A stretch of DNA of 64,000 nt from Desulfovibrio gilichinskyi (GCF_900177375.1 NZ_FWZU01000003.1:186001-250000), one strand, 5' to 3'; positions 1-9,542 are shown, counted from the stretch's first letter. Notes: generated by a model not told the origin, from the sequence alone. Numbers and translations: made by a program.

Positions 1-429
1 GTAGAGTTTTTCTGGGAACTCATCAGTTCTGGTAAAATTAAAATTCGTGAAAAGTTCCATGAGCCTATCACCATACACGATCCTTGTAACATCATTCGCG
101 GACGCGGTTTGATGGAAGAGTCCCGCAAACTTGCTCACGCACTTTGCGATAATGTTGTTGAAATGCATCCTAACCTTGAGCACAACTATTGCTGTGCTGC
201 AGGCGGAGGCGTTATCAACTGTGGACCTCCGTTTAAGAATGTCCGCATGAAAGGTAACAGGATTAAGGCTGAGCAGTTAAAAGCCACCGGCGTAAAGACT
301 ATCCTTGCGCCTTGTCATAACTGCCACGGTGGGCTTGAGGATTTAGTCCATTACTATGAACTTGGCATGGATATAAAATTCTTCGGCGATCTGATCTTTG
401 ATCTGATGGAAAAGCCTGAAGTGGAATAG
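1..429 (+). CDS. CCG-domain iron-sulfur protein, C-terminal part (HdrD/DsrK/TmcB-like)
   Basis: The reading frame is open from the first base, so the true start lies outside the window. The visible 142 residues hold one cysteine-rich CCG domain: HDPCN near the start, CCAAGGG in the middle and CHNC near the end. This domain binds [4Fe-4S] clusters in the HdrB/HdrD/DsrK/HmcF/TmcB families, which pass electrons between membrane quinones or periplasmic cytochromes and cytoplasmic acceptors. The stop is 13 bp before a tetraheme cytochrome c3 gene, so the two are very probably one operon. TmcB or HmcF of Desulfovibrio transmembrane redox complexes is the best comparison, but the missing N-terminal half prevents choosing between paralogues. 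Family assignment is sure, exact complex is inference. Confidence 0.85.
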   Translation, partial: VEFFWELISSGKIKIREKFHEPITIHDPCNIIRGRGLMEESRKLAHALCDNVVEMHPNLEHNYCCAAGGGVINCGPPFKNVRMKGNRIKAEQLKATGVKTILAPCHNCHGGLEDLVHYYELGMDIKFFGDLIFDLMEKPEVE

Positions 430-442
430 GGGGAAGATTACA

Positions 443-847
443 ATGTTAAAAAGAGTATTAACTGTCGCGGCGGTTGTCGCATGTGTCTTTCTCTATATGA
501 TTCCAGCATTCTCTCAGGATGAAATCACTTTCCTGAAGGATCCGGCTTTTGTTCATCCGGAAAGACCTGCGGCTCCATTTATGCATGATATGCATAATGA
601 AAAAGCCGTAATTGATGACTGTGCAACCTGTCACCATGTATGGAAAGACGGAAAGGTTGTTGAAGGTGAAAGCTCCGAAGACCAGAAATGTTCATCCTGT
701 CATCAGGTTAAAGCTGAAGCAGGCAAAACAAGTCTTCGTAACGCTTATCACAAGCTTTGCATTAACTGTCATATCAAAAAAGACAAAGGACCTGTAACTT
801 GCGCCGGATGTCATCCAGACGGCGGAGCTGCTCCTGCCGGGCATTAG
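443..847 (+). CDS. Periplasmic tetraheme cytochrome c3 (type II / TmcA-like)
   Basis: A 134-residue protein with an N-terminal signal peptide (about residues 1-24, ending PAFS) and four CXXCH haem motifs (CATCH, CSSCH, CINCH, CAGCH). This is the count and size of cytochrome c3, the periplasmic electron carrier between hydrogenases or formate dehydrogenases and transmembrane complexes. The segment [17 protein letters not shown], followed by an acidic stretch before the second haem, resembles the type II (acidic) c3 TmcA, from memory of that family. A purine-rich ribosome site (GGGGGA) lies upstream of the ATG. It follows the CCG-domain gene closely and is followed by a strong terminator, so it ends the operon. 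In D. vulgaris tmcA precedes tmcB; here the cytochrome comes last. Cytochrome c3 is certain, the TmcA label is moderate. Confidence 0.9.
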   Translation: MLKRVLTVAAVVACVFLYMIPAFSQDEITFLKDPAFVHPERPAAPFMHDMHNEKAVIDDCATCHHVWKDGKVVEGESSEDQKCSSCHQVKAEAGKTSLRNAYHKLCINCHIKKDKGPVTCAGCHPDGGAAPAGH

Positions 848-876
848 TCTGGGATTGACTCATTAATTGATTAAAG

Positions 877-910
877 AAAGCCGCCTTTCCATATGGAAAG
901 GCGGCTTTTA
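877..910 (+). terminator. Rho-independent terminator after cytochrome c3
   Basis: Perfect 14-bp GC-rich stem (arms 877-890 and 895-908) with a 4-base ATAT loop running into a short T tract. It ends the redox operon. Confidence 0.9.
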
Positions 911-942
911 AGTTAATGTGCTTTGGAGTATAGAAATAATAT

Positions 943-2607
943 ATGAAGAAGTTGTTTTTAATAAATTGCCGCAAGCCTATGGTTGATGCGTTCAAAGCTG
1001 CGGGACATGACGTTCGCTGTATTTATACTACGGTCCGCGAAGTGGATGTTTTATATGAACTGGAGAAACTTGAGTTTGCACCGGATATACTTTTGCAACA
1101 GGAATCTCTTGGCTGCCGAGTTTTTTTAAACGGGCTGGCGTCAATTGACTGTGTCCGTTTGTTCTGGTCCGTTGATACTCATATGAATATGCATTGGCAT
1201 GGTTTGTATGGATCAATGTTCGACGGGGTGCTGACGACTCAGAAAAGATATGTTTCAGCTCTTGAAAAAGTTTGTACTGCTGAAATTTGCTGGGTTCCTT
1301 GGATGGGTGGCAGGCTTGGGCCGGAAACCGGAACTGAACCGGGACTCATTCCATATACTAAACGTAAACATGATATGACTTTTGTAGGTAGAGTTTCCCC
1401 GCAGAGACCCTCCAGGAAGTTGTTTGTCGATTTTTTGAAAGGCAACTACAATTTGAATCTTGTGGATGGACTTAATTATTCTGAGATGATGTCTCTTTAT
1501 AAGCAAACCAAAATTGTTCCTAACGAAGCTCTTTTCGGTGAAGTAAATTTCAGACTGTTTGAAGCGTGCTCCTGCGGATGCGCCGTGGTAACTCCCTTTG
1601 TAGGTGATGAACTTGGCGAACTTTTTGAAATAGGTAAAGAAATAGCCGTTTATAATGATGTACTGGAGCTGAAAGATATACTTGATAGATTTCGCAATAA
1701 CCCTAAGCTGGCCGCAGAAATGGGGCTTGCTGCTTATGAACGGGTTTTGCGTGACCATATGCCTGCTGACAGGGGGAATAGAATTTTGGATTTTGCGTAT
1801 GGATTAACCCCTCGCAGTATTGATGAATCAGATAATACTTTTTTACTTACACAGATTAAGGCTGTGCTTGCAGAAGCCGGGGATACTACTGTTACCTGGA
1901 GAAATGTGGTTGAACTTTTAATGGTTTCAAGCCCCGGCGTACCCAGAGATACTATTCTGTTTCGGATTTTAGCGAAAGAAAGTATGACAAGTGAATTTTT
2001 GAAAATAGCTCAAACATATGTAGGTAATGCTGTCGGAGTTGAAGATGCCGGTTTCAATATGGCTGCGTCAATTGGCAGCAGCAAAATCGGTAATTGGGAT
2101 TTAGCTAAGTATTTCTGGTTTAGGTACATTACAAGGGCTCAATCTAATAAAGTCGAAAGTCCGCGTGATTATGCCCACTTGCTGATGCTTTGGGGACGGG
2201 AACTTTCAAGAATAGGCATTACAATGAGTCCGGGAGTGGCTTTTAATGAAGATGCAGATATGCCGACATGTGCCAGTCATTGTTTATTTGCAGCCCTTCG
2301 ATTAGATCCGCAGAATTTAGAAATTTATAAGCGTCTTGATGCTCTTTTTACCGGAGTAGCCGGGACTGAATCCTTGCGCCTTGGTTTTTTGTCCCACCTC
2401 TCCATGCATTATCCTGATGATTGGAGAGTCAGCGCGGATCTTGGAATAGTCAGCTTGAAAGTTTTTCGTCTGGACGAAGGGCTTGCTGAGCTTAGTAATT
2501 CTGAAAAAAAAGCTATATCTGCATGTCGTCAAAGGTTCTGGGTTCGCAAAATAGAATCAGAAGTGGAAGTATATTTAAAAATAGTTAAACCAAAAAATAT
2601 GTGTTAA
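943..2607 (+). CDS. CgeB-like glycosyltransferase with C-terminal helical extension
   Basis: A 554-residue cytoplasmic protein. Residues 1 to about 290 fit the CgeB/DUF3880 plus Glyco_trans_1_2 arrangement found in spore-coat and surface-sugar glycosyltransferases: an N-terminal half of Rossmann type (FWSVDTH, VPWMGG), then KHDMTFVGR, and the C-terminal nucleotide-sugar half with VPNEALFGEVNFRLFEACSCGCAVVTP, where the FEACSCG stretch is the conserved E-x7-E-like region. Residues about 300-554 have no recognised domain and look helical, perhaps tetratricopeptide-like. The donor and acceptor sugars cannot be told. No signal peptide is present. The ribosome site is weak (GGAG, 14 bases before the ATG). 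It is isolated between a terminator and an HPt gene. Such genes often decorate flagellin or surface polymers, which is inference here. Confidence 0.75.
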   Translation: MKKLFLINCRKPMVDAFKAAGHDVRCIYTTVREVDVLYELEKLEFAPDILLQQESLGCRVFLNGLASIDCVRLFWSVDTHMNMHWHGLYGSMFDGVLTTQKRYVSALEKVCTAEICWVPWMGGRLGPETGTEPGLIPYTKRKHDMTFVGRVSPQRPSRKLFVDFLKGNYNLNLVDGLNYSEMMSLYKQTKIVPNEALFGEVNFRLFEACSCGCAVVTPFVGDELGELFEIGKEIAVYNDVLELKDILDRFRNNPKLAAEMGLAAYERVLRDHMPADRGNRILDFAYGLTPRSIDESDNTFLLTQIKAVLAEAGDTTVTWRNVVELLMVSSPGVPRDTILFRILAKESMTSEFLKIAQTYVGNAVGVEDAGFNMAASIGSSKIGNWDLAKYFWFRYITRAQSNKVESPRDYAHLLMLWGRELSRIGITMSPGVAFNEDADMPTCASHCLFAALRLDPQNLEIYKRLDALFTGVAGTESLRLGFLSHLSMHYPDDWRVSADLGIVSLKVFRLDEGLAELSNSEKKAISACRQRFWVRKIESEVEVYLKIVKPKNMC

Positions 2608-2673
2608 ATATTAAGTTAATGTTTAACTGGTGAGATTATAAATTAAATTTATCGCAAAAAATTGAGATACATT

Positions 2674-3018
2674 ATGTCTAATGAACTTTTTAACGAGCAA
2701 GCATTTTTTGACCACCTCGGCGGTGATAGAGAGCTGGGAGCTGAAATCCTTGGTGTTTATTTAACAGATGCCCCCGCAAGGATGGGTTCTCTTTTAGAAG
2801 CTGCTAAGACAAATAACCTGAGTTTAGTAATTAAATATTCTCATGCTCTTAAAGGAATTTCAGCAACAATTCGTGCTGAGAAAGTTGCCGACGTTGCAGA
2901 GGCAGTAGAATTAGCCGCAAGGCATGATCATCTTGAAAAAGTGAAAGAATTTTTGCCGGATATTGCCAGAGAATTGGAAAGCACTTTGAAGGTACTGAAA
3001 GATTATTTAGGGATTTAA
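2674..3018 (+). CDS. Single-domain HPt phosphotransfer protein
   Basis: A 114-residue all-helical protein consisting of one histidine phosphotransfer domain. The phospho-accepting histidine is H57 in KYSHALKGISATIRA, the canonical HxLKG context. HPt proteins shuttle phosphoryl groups between receiver domains of hybrid kinases and terminal response regulators. A TTG at 2662 would add four residues, but the ATG at 2674 has a GAG-type ribosome site at suitable distance and starts the domain cleanly, so I use it. No kinase gene adjoins it; the partner may be one of the hybrid kinases in this window or lie elsewhere. A good terminator follows. Domain call is firm, partner unknown. Confidence 0.85.
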   Translation: MSNELFNEQAFFDHLGGDRELGAEILGVYLTDAPARMGSLLEAAKTNNLSLVIKYSHALKGISATIRAEKVADVAEAVELAARHDHLEKVKEFLPDIARELESTLKVLKDYLGI

Positions 3019-3060
3019 TATTATTTGGGTGGTTATGCACAATTTTACTGGTTTGTAAAA

Positions 3061-3097
3061 AAAACTCCTTACGGGCGTATCGTGAGGAGTTTTTTTA
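3061..3097 (+). terminator. Rho-independent terminator after HPt gene
   Basis: 12-bp stem with one G-U pair (arms about 3062-3073 and 3081-3092), 7-base loop, followed by a run of T. Confidence 0.85.
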
Positions 3098-3250
3098 TGT
3101 TATAGGAGTTTTTAAGTATACTTATAATAATAAAAAGCAAAAATGTTGTTATAACATGTTTAGTCTTAAATACTATTATGATAAGTTGCTGTTTGGCTGC
3201 TCGGTTGTTGGAGTCTTGTTTTTAGTATTTAAGCGTACAAGGGGATAGAT

Positions 3251-5299
3251 ATGTTTAAGAATATGCGATTAGGATTAAAATTAGGGCTTAGTTTTGGGCT
3301 GATGATTTTCTTGACAGGCATAATTTCCTTTATCGGTTTTGATGGTATGACAGGTATTCAGGATCGTGTAGATAAAGCGGATGACGTTAACCGTATGGTT
3401 AAAACCTTTCTTGAAACGAGGATTATTGAAAAGAATTTTATACTGCGTAAGGATGAGAATTATTTAAAAGATCATCAAAAAAATATTGCGAGCATAAAGA
3501 CTCAGATAGAAAAGGTAGACAAGCTATTTAGCCAGAAAATAAACTTGGATCAGATGTCAGCAGTTAAAGAGGCTGTGGTAGAATACGAGAAAGCATTTGC
3601 CGACTATGTATCCCTTGTAACTGAACGTACTAAAACTATGGCGGTTATGCGGGATAAAGCTCGCTTAACTCTTAAAGAGCTTGAACAAATCGAGGCTGCC
3701 CAGAAAACCCAGTTAAGCAGTATAATGACTGAAACAAAGTCACAGATAATAAGTGCATTGGATAGCGGAAAAATTGATCAAGTCGGTAATATTTATCAGA
3801 GAAGTCAAGCTGGTATCGATGACAAATTTAAAAAAGCGGATGATGCCAATACAGCTATTAAATGGTTTATTACAGTCAGAAAAAATGAAAAAGAATATAT
3901 AATTTCATCTGACAGTAAGTTTTTAGACATGGTTAAAAGTGACACGGCAAATATTGTTAAGCTTATTAATGATATGAGTGGACGCTTTACAAAACCGGAA
4001 AATATCGCACTGGCTCAGTCTGTTTTAAAAGTAGTGATGAGTTATGAAGAAAATTTTATAAATTATACTAAGTTGATGCAGTCACAAGTGCAGGCTGAGA
4101 AACAAATGGTTGTTGCTGCGCGTAAAGCTGTAAGTGAATGTCAGAATGCCCGTACGGATCAAGAAGCAAAAATGCTCAGTCAAATGGAATTTTCAAATAT
4201 GCTGCTGCTGACTGGTGCCTGTATCGCTTTGCTTATCGGCATTGTTACTGCTTTCCTCTTAACGAAAGGAATCACCGGACCTATCAACAAGGGTGTATCT
4301 TTCGCGCAGCAGATGGCTAAGGGCGATTTTACAAGAACTTTGGATATAGACCAAAAGGATGAGATAGGAATTCTTGCAGCCGCTTTGAACGACATGGTAA
4401 GGAAATTGTCGGCAGTTGTTGCAGATGTAGGTAAATCTTCCGAAAATGTTGCATCAGGAAGTGAACAATTGTCTGCAACCGCCGAAAGTCTTTCAGAATC
4501 ATCAACTGAACAGGCTGCCAATGTTGAAGAAGTTTCTTCGTCCATAGAAGAGATGACAGCAAATATCAGGCAGAATGCCGAAAATGCGCATGAAACTGAA
4601 CGAATTGCTTTGCAGTCAGCAAAACAGGCTGAAGAAGGCGGAGCAGCTGTAACTCAGGCCGTAATTGCAATGAAGAATATAGCGGAAAAAATATCTATAA
4701 TTGAAGAAATTGCCCGTCAAACAAATTTACTTGCTTTAAATGCTGCAATTGAGGCTGCCAGAGCAGGCGAGCATGGTAAGGGGTTTGCCGTTGTAGCGGC
4801 AGAAGTGAGAAAGCTGGCTGAGCGAAGCGGAGAAGCTGCAGGGGAAATAGGAGATCTCTCTTCTACAAGTGTAAGTGTTGCTGAAAAAGCCGGTGAAATG
4901 CTTAATCAGTTGGTACCGGATATTAAGCGAACTTCAGAATTGGTTCAGGAAATTGCGGCTGGAAGTAATGAGCAGCTTACCGGTGCAGAACAGATAAATA
5001 AGGCTGTTCAGCAACTTGATCAAGTTACTCAGCAGAATGCATCCGCATCTGAAGAAATGGCTTCCACTTCAGAGGAATTATCGAGTCAGGCAGAACAGCT
5101 TCAGCAGGTAATGAGCTTCTTCAGGGTTGGGTCGCAAACAAATGTGCAAAGGAAAGCCTTGCCATCGCACCGTCCACCTTCTCGTAAGGTTCAGGAATTT
5201 AAAGCTATTGACTCAGGTAAAAAAGTTAAAACAGAATCATCCGGGGTAGCTCTTGATATGGGTGGAGATTTCTCAGACACTGATTTTGAAAAGTTCTGA
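3251..5299 (+). CDS. Methyl-accepting chemotaxis protein with long helical periplasmic domain
   Basis: A 682-residue transmembrane chemoreceptor. TM1 is at about residues 8-30 and TM2 at about 317-339. The periplasmic part between them (about 285 residues) is rich in helix-forming residues and resembles the helical bimodular (HBM) sensor type, although I cannot confirm it. A HAMP domain follows TM2. The signalling tip, at about 485-520, is the near-invariant [20 protein letters not shown] followed by [18 protein letters not shown]. Ligand binding changes CheA activity through CheW, encoded 89 bp downstream. The C-terminal tail ends SDTDFEKF and has no obvious CheR-docking pentapeptide. The start has a GGGGAT ribosome site. 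Cognate ligand unknown. Confidence 0.93.
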   Translation: MFKNMRLGLKLGLSFGLMIFLTGIISFIGFDGMTGIQDRVDKADDVNRMVKTFLETRIIEKNFILRKDENYLKDHQKNIASIKTQIEKVDKLFSQKINLDQMSAVKEAVVEYEKAFADYVSLVTERTKTMAVMRDKARLTLKELEQIEAAQKTQLSSIMTETKSQIISALDSGKIDQVGNIYQRSQAGIDDKFKKADDANTAIKWFITVRKNEKEYIISSDSKFLDMVKSDTANIVKLINDMSGRFTKPENIALAQSVLKVVMSYEENFINYTKLMQSQVQAEKQMVVAARKAVSECQNARTDQEAKMLSQMEFSNMLLLTGACIALLIGIVTAFLLTKGITGPINKGVSFAQQMAKGDFTRTLDIDQKDEIGILAAALNDMVRKLSAVVADVGKSSENVASGSEQLSATAESLSESSTEQAANVEEVSSSIEEMTANIRQNAENAHETERIALQSAKQAEEGGAAVTQAVIAMKNIAEKISIIEEIARQTNLLALNAAIEAARAGEHGKGFAVVAAEVRKLAERSGEAAGEIGDLSSTSVSVAEKAGEMLNQLVPDIKRTSELVQEIAAGSNEQLTGAEQINKAVQQLDQVTQQNASASEEMASTSEELSSQAEQLQQVMSFFRVGSQTNVQRKALPSHRPPSRKVQEFKAIDSGKKVKTESSGVALDMGGDFSDTDFEKF

Positions 5300-5388
5300 T
5301 AATTGCTGGATGAAGTTTCGTTTTTTTATTACTCTAAGCTATGTTGAAATAAAATTGATAAATATTATTTAAATAGAGCAGGAAACCG

Positions 5389-5934
5389 ATGAGTGAAGAA
5401 AAAAATAGTACAATGAATCAATATCTGACATTTACATTAAATAAAGATATTTATGCTCTTGATATATCAAGTGTCAGAGAAGTTTTGGAATTGACCCCCA
5501 TAACAAGGATTCCCAGAACTCCTAAGTTTATGAGGGGGGTTATCAATTTACGCGGTCACGCCGTACCTGTTGTTGATATGCGGCTCAAATTCGGTATGAG
5601 TAAGACTGAAGATACAATAAACACTTGTATTATTATTGTAGAGGTCCTTTTTGACGGTGATAGTACCGTTATGGGAGCTCTTGCTGATTCAGTCAGAGAA
5701 GTAATTGAACTTACCGAAGGGATGATTGAACAACCTCCTAGGATGGGAACTACAATCAAGACTGATTTTATTAGAGGTATGGGAAAACAGGATGATGAAT
5801 TTGTTATAATCCTCGATATTAATAAAATATTATCATTAGAAGAGCTTGCTATGCTTAAGAGTGTGCACCATGATCCCTCAGTTGAGGCGGCTCCTGAGGT
5901 GAATCCTGATCAAGGAATGACTCTTCACCTTTAA
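5389..5934 (+). CDS. cheW: Chemotaxis coupling protein CheW
   Basis: A 181-residue protein covering one CheW domain, which bridges chemoreceptors to the kinase CheA. Recognisable parts are YLTFTLNKDIYALDISSVREVLE near the N terminus, the NLRGHAVPVVDMRLKFGM strand pair in the middle and DFIRGMGKQDDEFVIILDINKIL near the end. It has a 15-residue N-terminal lead and a 20-residue acidic/proline C-terminal tail beyond the domain. It lies downstream of the MCP on the same strand and is followed by a terminator, so the pair probably forms a receptor-coupler unit. No cheA, cheB or cheR is in the window, so it likely feeds a chemotaxis system encoded elsewhere. Confidence 0.92.
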   Translation: MSEEKNSTMNQYLTFTLNKDIYALDISSVREVLELTPITRIPRTPKFMRGVINLRGHAVPVVDMRLKFGMSKTEDTINTCIIIVEVLFDGDSTVMGALADSVREVIELTEGMIEQPPRMGTTIKTDFIRGMGKQDDEFVIILDINKILSLEELAMLKSVHHDPSVEAAPEVNPDQGMTLHL

Positions 5935-5986
5935 ACTTACCGCGCATATTCAAAAATAGACAAAGATTATCAGTAAAGGTTTGTAG

Positions 5987-6022
5987 AAATCCCGTCCCTT
6001 AAAAAGGGGGCGGGATTTTTTA
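5987..6022 (+). terminator. Rho-independent terminator after cheW
   Basis: GC-rich stem built from AAATCCCG and CGGGATTT with an inner CCC/GGG section and one bulge, followed by TTTTTT. Confidence 0.85.
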
Positions 6023-6192
6023 TACATTAAAAATAGAGCATTAATTTATTGTTAAGGTTTGCAAGACTAATATGAATATGTGTTGTATATTAAATGACTT
6101 GTTATAATAGATTATAAAGACTTGCTATATAACATGTAGTGAAATAGAGTTTTTCGTAAGTATATGGTAAATAAATTTTTTTATGGTTTATA

Positions 6193-8223
6193 ATGTGTGT
6201 CTCAAAAATAATTACAGTTAAAAATAGCGATAGTTTTGTCATGCGCCGTATTATTTATTACATTTTATTTGCATTATCTTTAGTCGCAACGTTTTCAGCA
6301 GGAATATTGTATAATTATAATCCTGCTGCTTCCTTGGTTTGTCTGATTGGAGTGATAATTGTTTTAATTTTGATAATGTACGGCGTCAGACGAGTGATGG
6401 AGCGCCATGTCTCCGAAAATCGAGAGTTTTATTCTGCCATTATAAATAATTCTGATGTAGGATTGTACCGGGCGGACCTGAGCGGCAAATGTATTTATGC
6501 CAATGATTACTTTAAGAACCTAGTTAAGACATTACCGAACTTATATAAAAATGATGACCAAAGTATTATAGTTCCTCTCTGTGAAGATTCCTTAAAGCGG
6601 AAAGTTTTTTTGAAAAGTTTGTTGGGCGGTGGTAAAATTCAAGAAAGCGAATCTTGCTTTTCAGCTAATGATGGGAAGAATTTATACCTGGCAGAGACGG
6701 CTAAGCTTGTATGCGATTCAGGCGGAAAGGCTGTCGGCATAGTTGGTGCTGTTAAAAATATTTCAGATGTTAAGACAATTGAAAAAGAACTGGCTCTTGA
6801 AAAGAATTATTTGACTGCGGTTATGGATCTTTTCTCTGAAGGTGTTTTTATTGAAGATCTTGAAGGGACTTTTTTAAAAGTTAACCGTAGTTTTGCTGAC
6901 TATGCAGGTGTGAATAATCCAGAATTGTGTGTCGGCAGTAATGTACATAATTATTTTACACATCGTATTTCCTCAGTAATTTTAGATAATATTTCAACTG
7001 TTGCTCAGACCGGTGAAGATAGTCATTTTGTGCTTCCCATGGAAGACAGCCATGGCAGGAAATTGGATTTATCTGTTAAGCATTCGTTGTTCCGGAATCA
7101 TAAAGGCGAGCCTGCCGCTATTATCGGTTCAGCCAGAGAATCTGCGGACGCGGAAGCGAACAGAATTGATGATACGCGCAGATCTGTGAATAATTCTTGT
7201 GATGTTTCATATTCATTAAATAATTTGTGTCATGAACTCAGAACTCCTTTTGTCGGGATAATCGGGAGCATAAAGGCTCTTGCTAAAGAAGAGTTGCCTG
7301 AAAGAGCCAAATCTTATGCTGCCAAGGCGTTAAAGTCCGCTGAAAGATTTAAGGATGCACTGAATTATTTTTTACATGATTTTTCTCACGAAGAATCAAG
7401 CGATAAAGAGCTCCCTTTTTTTAATTCTAATATAGTTTTTTCAAAGATCTTGGACATGTATATCCCTGCAGTCGAACTTGAAAATAAAAAGATTGAGTTC
7501 TTTACAGAAAATAAAATCCCGAAAAATATTTCGGGAAACAGGCGTGAATTCTTACAAGCTATTTTTTGCTTAGTAGGTAATGGAATTTCTGTTTTGCAAG
7601 GAACAAAACTGGTTGCAGGAATTGAAGTTCAGAATTTAACCGAAAACGACGCTGAATTTCATTTTTTTATCAGGGACATTTCCTATGAAGGGATTAAACC
7701 ACATAGCAGTCAACTTTCGGATGTATTCATAGAAACGGTTCGCAAACTTGGTGGAGAAATTTATTGTAATTCTGAGGATGGTTTTACAATCGGGTTCAAG
7801 GTCATCACCGGATTCAGCTCAGAAAAAGCCGGTTCAGTTGATAGTTTTTCCGGCGTAAAGAAATACGTTTTGTTGGCAGAAGACGATATCAGCAGTCAGT
7901 TTATGATGCGCAAAAAACTTGAGAAAAGCGGCTATGCCGTGCGGACGGCTACAACCGGATTAGAGGTCTTAAGCTGCCTAAAAGACAGTTCATATGATTT
8001 GGTTTTAATGGATGTCCAGATGCCGGAGATGAATGGATTTGAAGCTATAAAAACTATTCGTGCCGAGGAAAAAGGCGATGTAAAAATTCCAATTGTTGTA
8101 ATGAGTGCCTACGATGCAGATATTGATACCAAACAAATGTCTTTGCTTGGTATCAATGAATTTGTTTCTAAGCCGATACGAACTGAAATATTAGAAAAGA
8201 TAATCAGCAAGTACCTGAATTAA
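6193..8223 (+). CDS. Membrane hybrid histidine kinase-like protein with eroded ATPase domain
   Basis: A 676-residue protein. Two adjacent membrane segments (about residues 18-66) are followed by two PAS-like domains (about 77-195 and 205-315), a HisKA domain with the H-box CHELRTP (H347), a region where HATPase_c is expected, and a C-terminal receiver (about 550-676) with acidic LAEDD, phospho-acceptor D607 in LMDVQMPEMNG and the lysine in SKPIR. The HATPase region is unusual: the N-box reads CLVGNGISVLQ, and neither a DxGxG nor a GTGLGL motif can be seen. It may therefore not bind ATP, and may act as a relay or phosphatase. The start is uncertain; 6193 and 6241 are both possible and neither has a clear ribosome site. 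The end is 3 bp from the convergent marC-like gene. Confidence 0.82.
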   Translation: MCVSKIITVKNSDSFVMRRIIYYILFALSLVATFSAGILYNYNPAASLVCLIGVIIVLILIMYGVRRVMERHVSENREFYSAIINNSDVGLYRADLSGKCIYANDYFKNLVKTLPNLYKNDDQSIIVPLCEDSLKRKVFLKSLLGGGKIQESESCFSANDGKNLYLAETAKLVCDSGGKAVGIVGAVKNISDVKTIEKELALEKNYLTAVMDLFSEGVFIEDLEGTFLKVNRSFADYAGVNNPELCVGSNVHNYFTHRISSVILDNISTVAQTGEDSHFVLPMEDSHGRKLDLSVKHSLFRNHKGEPAAIIGSARESADAEANRIDDTRRSVNNSCDVSYSLNNLCHELRTPFVGIIGSIKALAKEELPERAKSYAAKALKSAERFKDALNYFLHDFSHEESSDKELPFFNSNIVFSKILDMYIPAVELENKKIEFFTENKIPKNISGNRREFLQAIFCLVGNGISVLQGTKLVAGIEVQNLTENDAEFHFFIRDISYEGIKPHSSQLSDVFIETVRKLGGEIYCNSEDGFTIGFKVITGFSSEKAGSVDSFSGVKKYVLLAEDDISSQFMMRKKLEKSGYAVRTATTGLEVLSCLKDSSYDLVLMDVQMPEMNGFEAIKTIRAEEKGDVKIPIVVMSAYDADIDTKQMSLLGINEFVSKPIRTEILEKIISKYLN

Positions 8224-8226
8224 ATA

Positions 8227-8838
8227 TTAATTGGTAAATACACTTCTGACATAGAATTCGATCCCGTCCTCAAGCATCTGTACTGAAAGAAGAATCAGAA
8301 TCAGCCCCATAAGCCTTTCACAGGCTCTCAGCCCTCTTTTACCCAAGAAACGGGCTAAAGTCGGTCCTACCATCATAATTCCAAAGCAAACGATCCAAGC
8401 GAGCATAACTCCTGTGAGCACCGTCATGTCTGCATTTCCTTTTGACCCGTAAACCATTACCGCGGCTAAAAGGGACGGCCCTGCAAAAAGCGGAACAGCA
8501 ATCGGAACAATGAAAGGATCTTTTTCCAGAGTTATTTTTTGATTATCAGGCTGTGGGAAGACCATTTTCATTGAAATTATGAAGAGAATGACCCCGCCTG
8601 CCAAGCGCAATGTTGACTGGTGAATGTTAAGCATCTTCATCAGTCCGGCTCCCAGATACATGAAAAGTATGATGATACCCAGTGCAAACAGAAGCTCTCT
8701 AAATAGAATTTTTCTTTGGCGTGCCGGAGAGAACTCTTTGAGCATTGCTAGACATGCCGGAAGGTTGCCAAGCGGGTCCATGATAAGGATTAGCGGAAAA
8801 GCTATTTCAATTATTGCGTGAATTGTTTCATTTTGCAT
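8227..8838 (-). CDS. MarC family integral membrane protein
   Basis: A 203-residue hydrophobic protein with about six membrane helices. The N-terminal FPLILIMDPLGNLPACLAML is the characteristic first-helix signature of the MarC/NAAT family (P-x-G-x-x-P pattern), and VPIAVPLFAGPSLLAAVMVYGSKG matches the second repeat half. The family was once linked to multiple antibiotic resistance; its transport role is unsettled, with some relatives proposed to move amino acids. It is the last gene of a leftward operon: the aldolase gene ends 14 bp upstream and the M48 protease lies before that. Its stop is three bases from the stop of the converging kinase gene, with no terminator visible between them. Confidence 0.9.
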   Translation of the reverse strand: MQNETIHAIIEIAFPLILIMDPLGNLPACLAMLKEFSPARQRKILFRELLFALGIIILFMYLGAGLMKMLNIHQSTLRLAGGVILFIISMKMVFPQPDNQKITLEKDPFIVPIAVPLFAGPSLLAAVMVYGSKGNADMTVLTGVMLAWIVCFGIMMVGPTLARFLGKRGLRACERLMGLILILLSVQMLEDGIEFYVRSVFTN

Positions 8839-8852
8839 GGGAATATTTTATC

Positions 8853-9506
8853 CTATTTCTTTCCGCCGGCTTGACCGTAGGTGGAAAACTTTTCAATTAC
8901 TTTATCCATTTCTTCATCAGGAACAATTACCGGAGTGCCTACAGATAAGGCTTGAATATAAATTCTGGCAATAAGTTCAAGCTCTTCTGCAGCGTCAAAT
9001 GCGTTTTGTATGCGTGCTCCTACAGTAATTAATCCATGATTTGCAAGAAGAACCGCGTTGTAATTTTCAATTGTATTGATAACATGGTCGGCAAGTTCCG
9101 GTGTCCCGAACGTTGCATATGGAGCCAGTGGAACCTTTTTACCCGCAAAACCTACAAGATAATGCACAGCAGGCAGTTCCATATTAAGGCAGGCTACAGT
9201 TGTAGCATAAACGGAATGCGTGTGTACCACAGCATTAACATCAAAACGTTTTTTGTATAAAGCAGTGTGAAATCCTGCCTCGCTCGAAGGTTTTCTTTCT
9301 GAATCATAAAGTTTTCCCTCAAGATCCATAACAACTACATCAGCCGGACTTGATTCGAGATAGTTGAGCCCGCTGGCACTTATGGCAAGCAAGCCTTTTT
9401 CACGATTTAAAATACTCAGATTACCGCCGGTTCCTGTTGTCAGCCCGGCTTCAAGCATTTTGCAACCAAATTTAACAACCAACTTTCTTTCTTCTTCAAG
9501 CAGCAT
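8853..9506 (-). CDS. Class II aldolase/adducin family protein (L-fuculose-phosphate aldolase-like)
   Basis: A 217-residue cytoplasmic enzyme of the zinc-dependent class II aldolase family. Seen motifs: GTGGNLS (27-31 region, phosphate binding), SSEAGFH with E76 as the likely catalytic glutamate, HTHS with H95 and H97, and ANHG with H157, the three zinc ligands. Length and motif spacing match FucA and related aldolases, which split sugar 1-phosphates into dihydroxyacetone phosphate and an aldehyde. No other sugar catabolism gene is nearby, so the substrate is open; 5-deoxyribulose 1-phosphate or methylthioribulose salvage are alternatives within the same family. It sits in the operon M48 protease - aldolase - MarC. 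Confidence 0.85.
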   Translation of the reverse strand: MLLEEERKLVVKFGCKMLEAGLTTGTGGNLSILNREKGLLAISASGLNYLESSPADVVVMDLEGKLYDSERKPSSEAGFHTALYKKRFDVNAVVHTHSVYATTVACLNMELPAVHYLVGFAGKKVPLAPYATFGTPELADHVINTIENYNAVLLANHGLITVGARIQNAFDAAEELELIARIYIQALSVGTPVIVPDEEMDKVIEKFSTYGQAGGKK

Positions 9507-9542
9507 AGCAGGTGTCCTTATTAGTGAATTTGAAATAATCTG

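Noticed and set aside
3159-3184. TTTA-N14-TATGATAA upstream of the MCP gene resembles a sigma-28 promoter
   Set aside because: The -10 matches GCCGATAA only at GATAA and the -35 is off; too weak to call.
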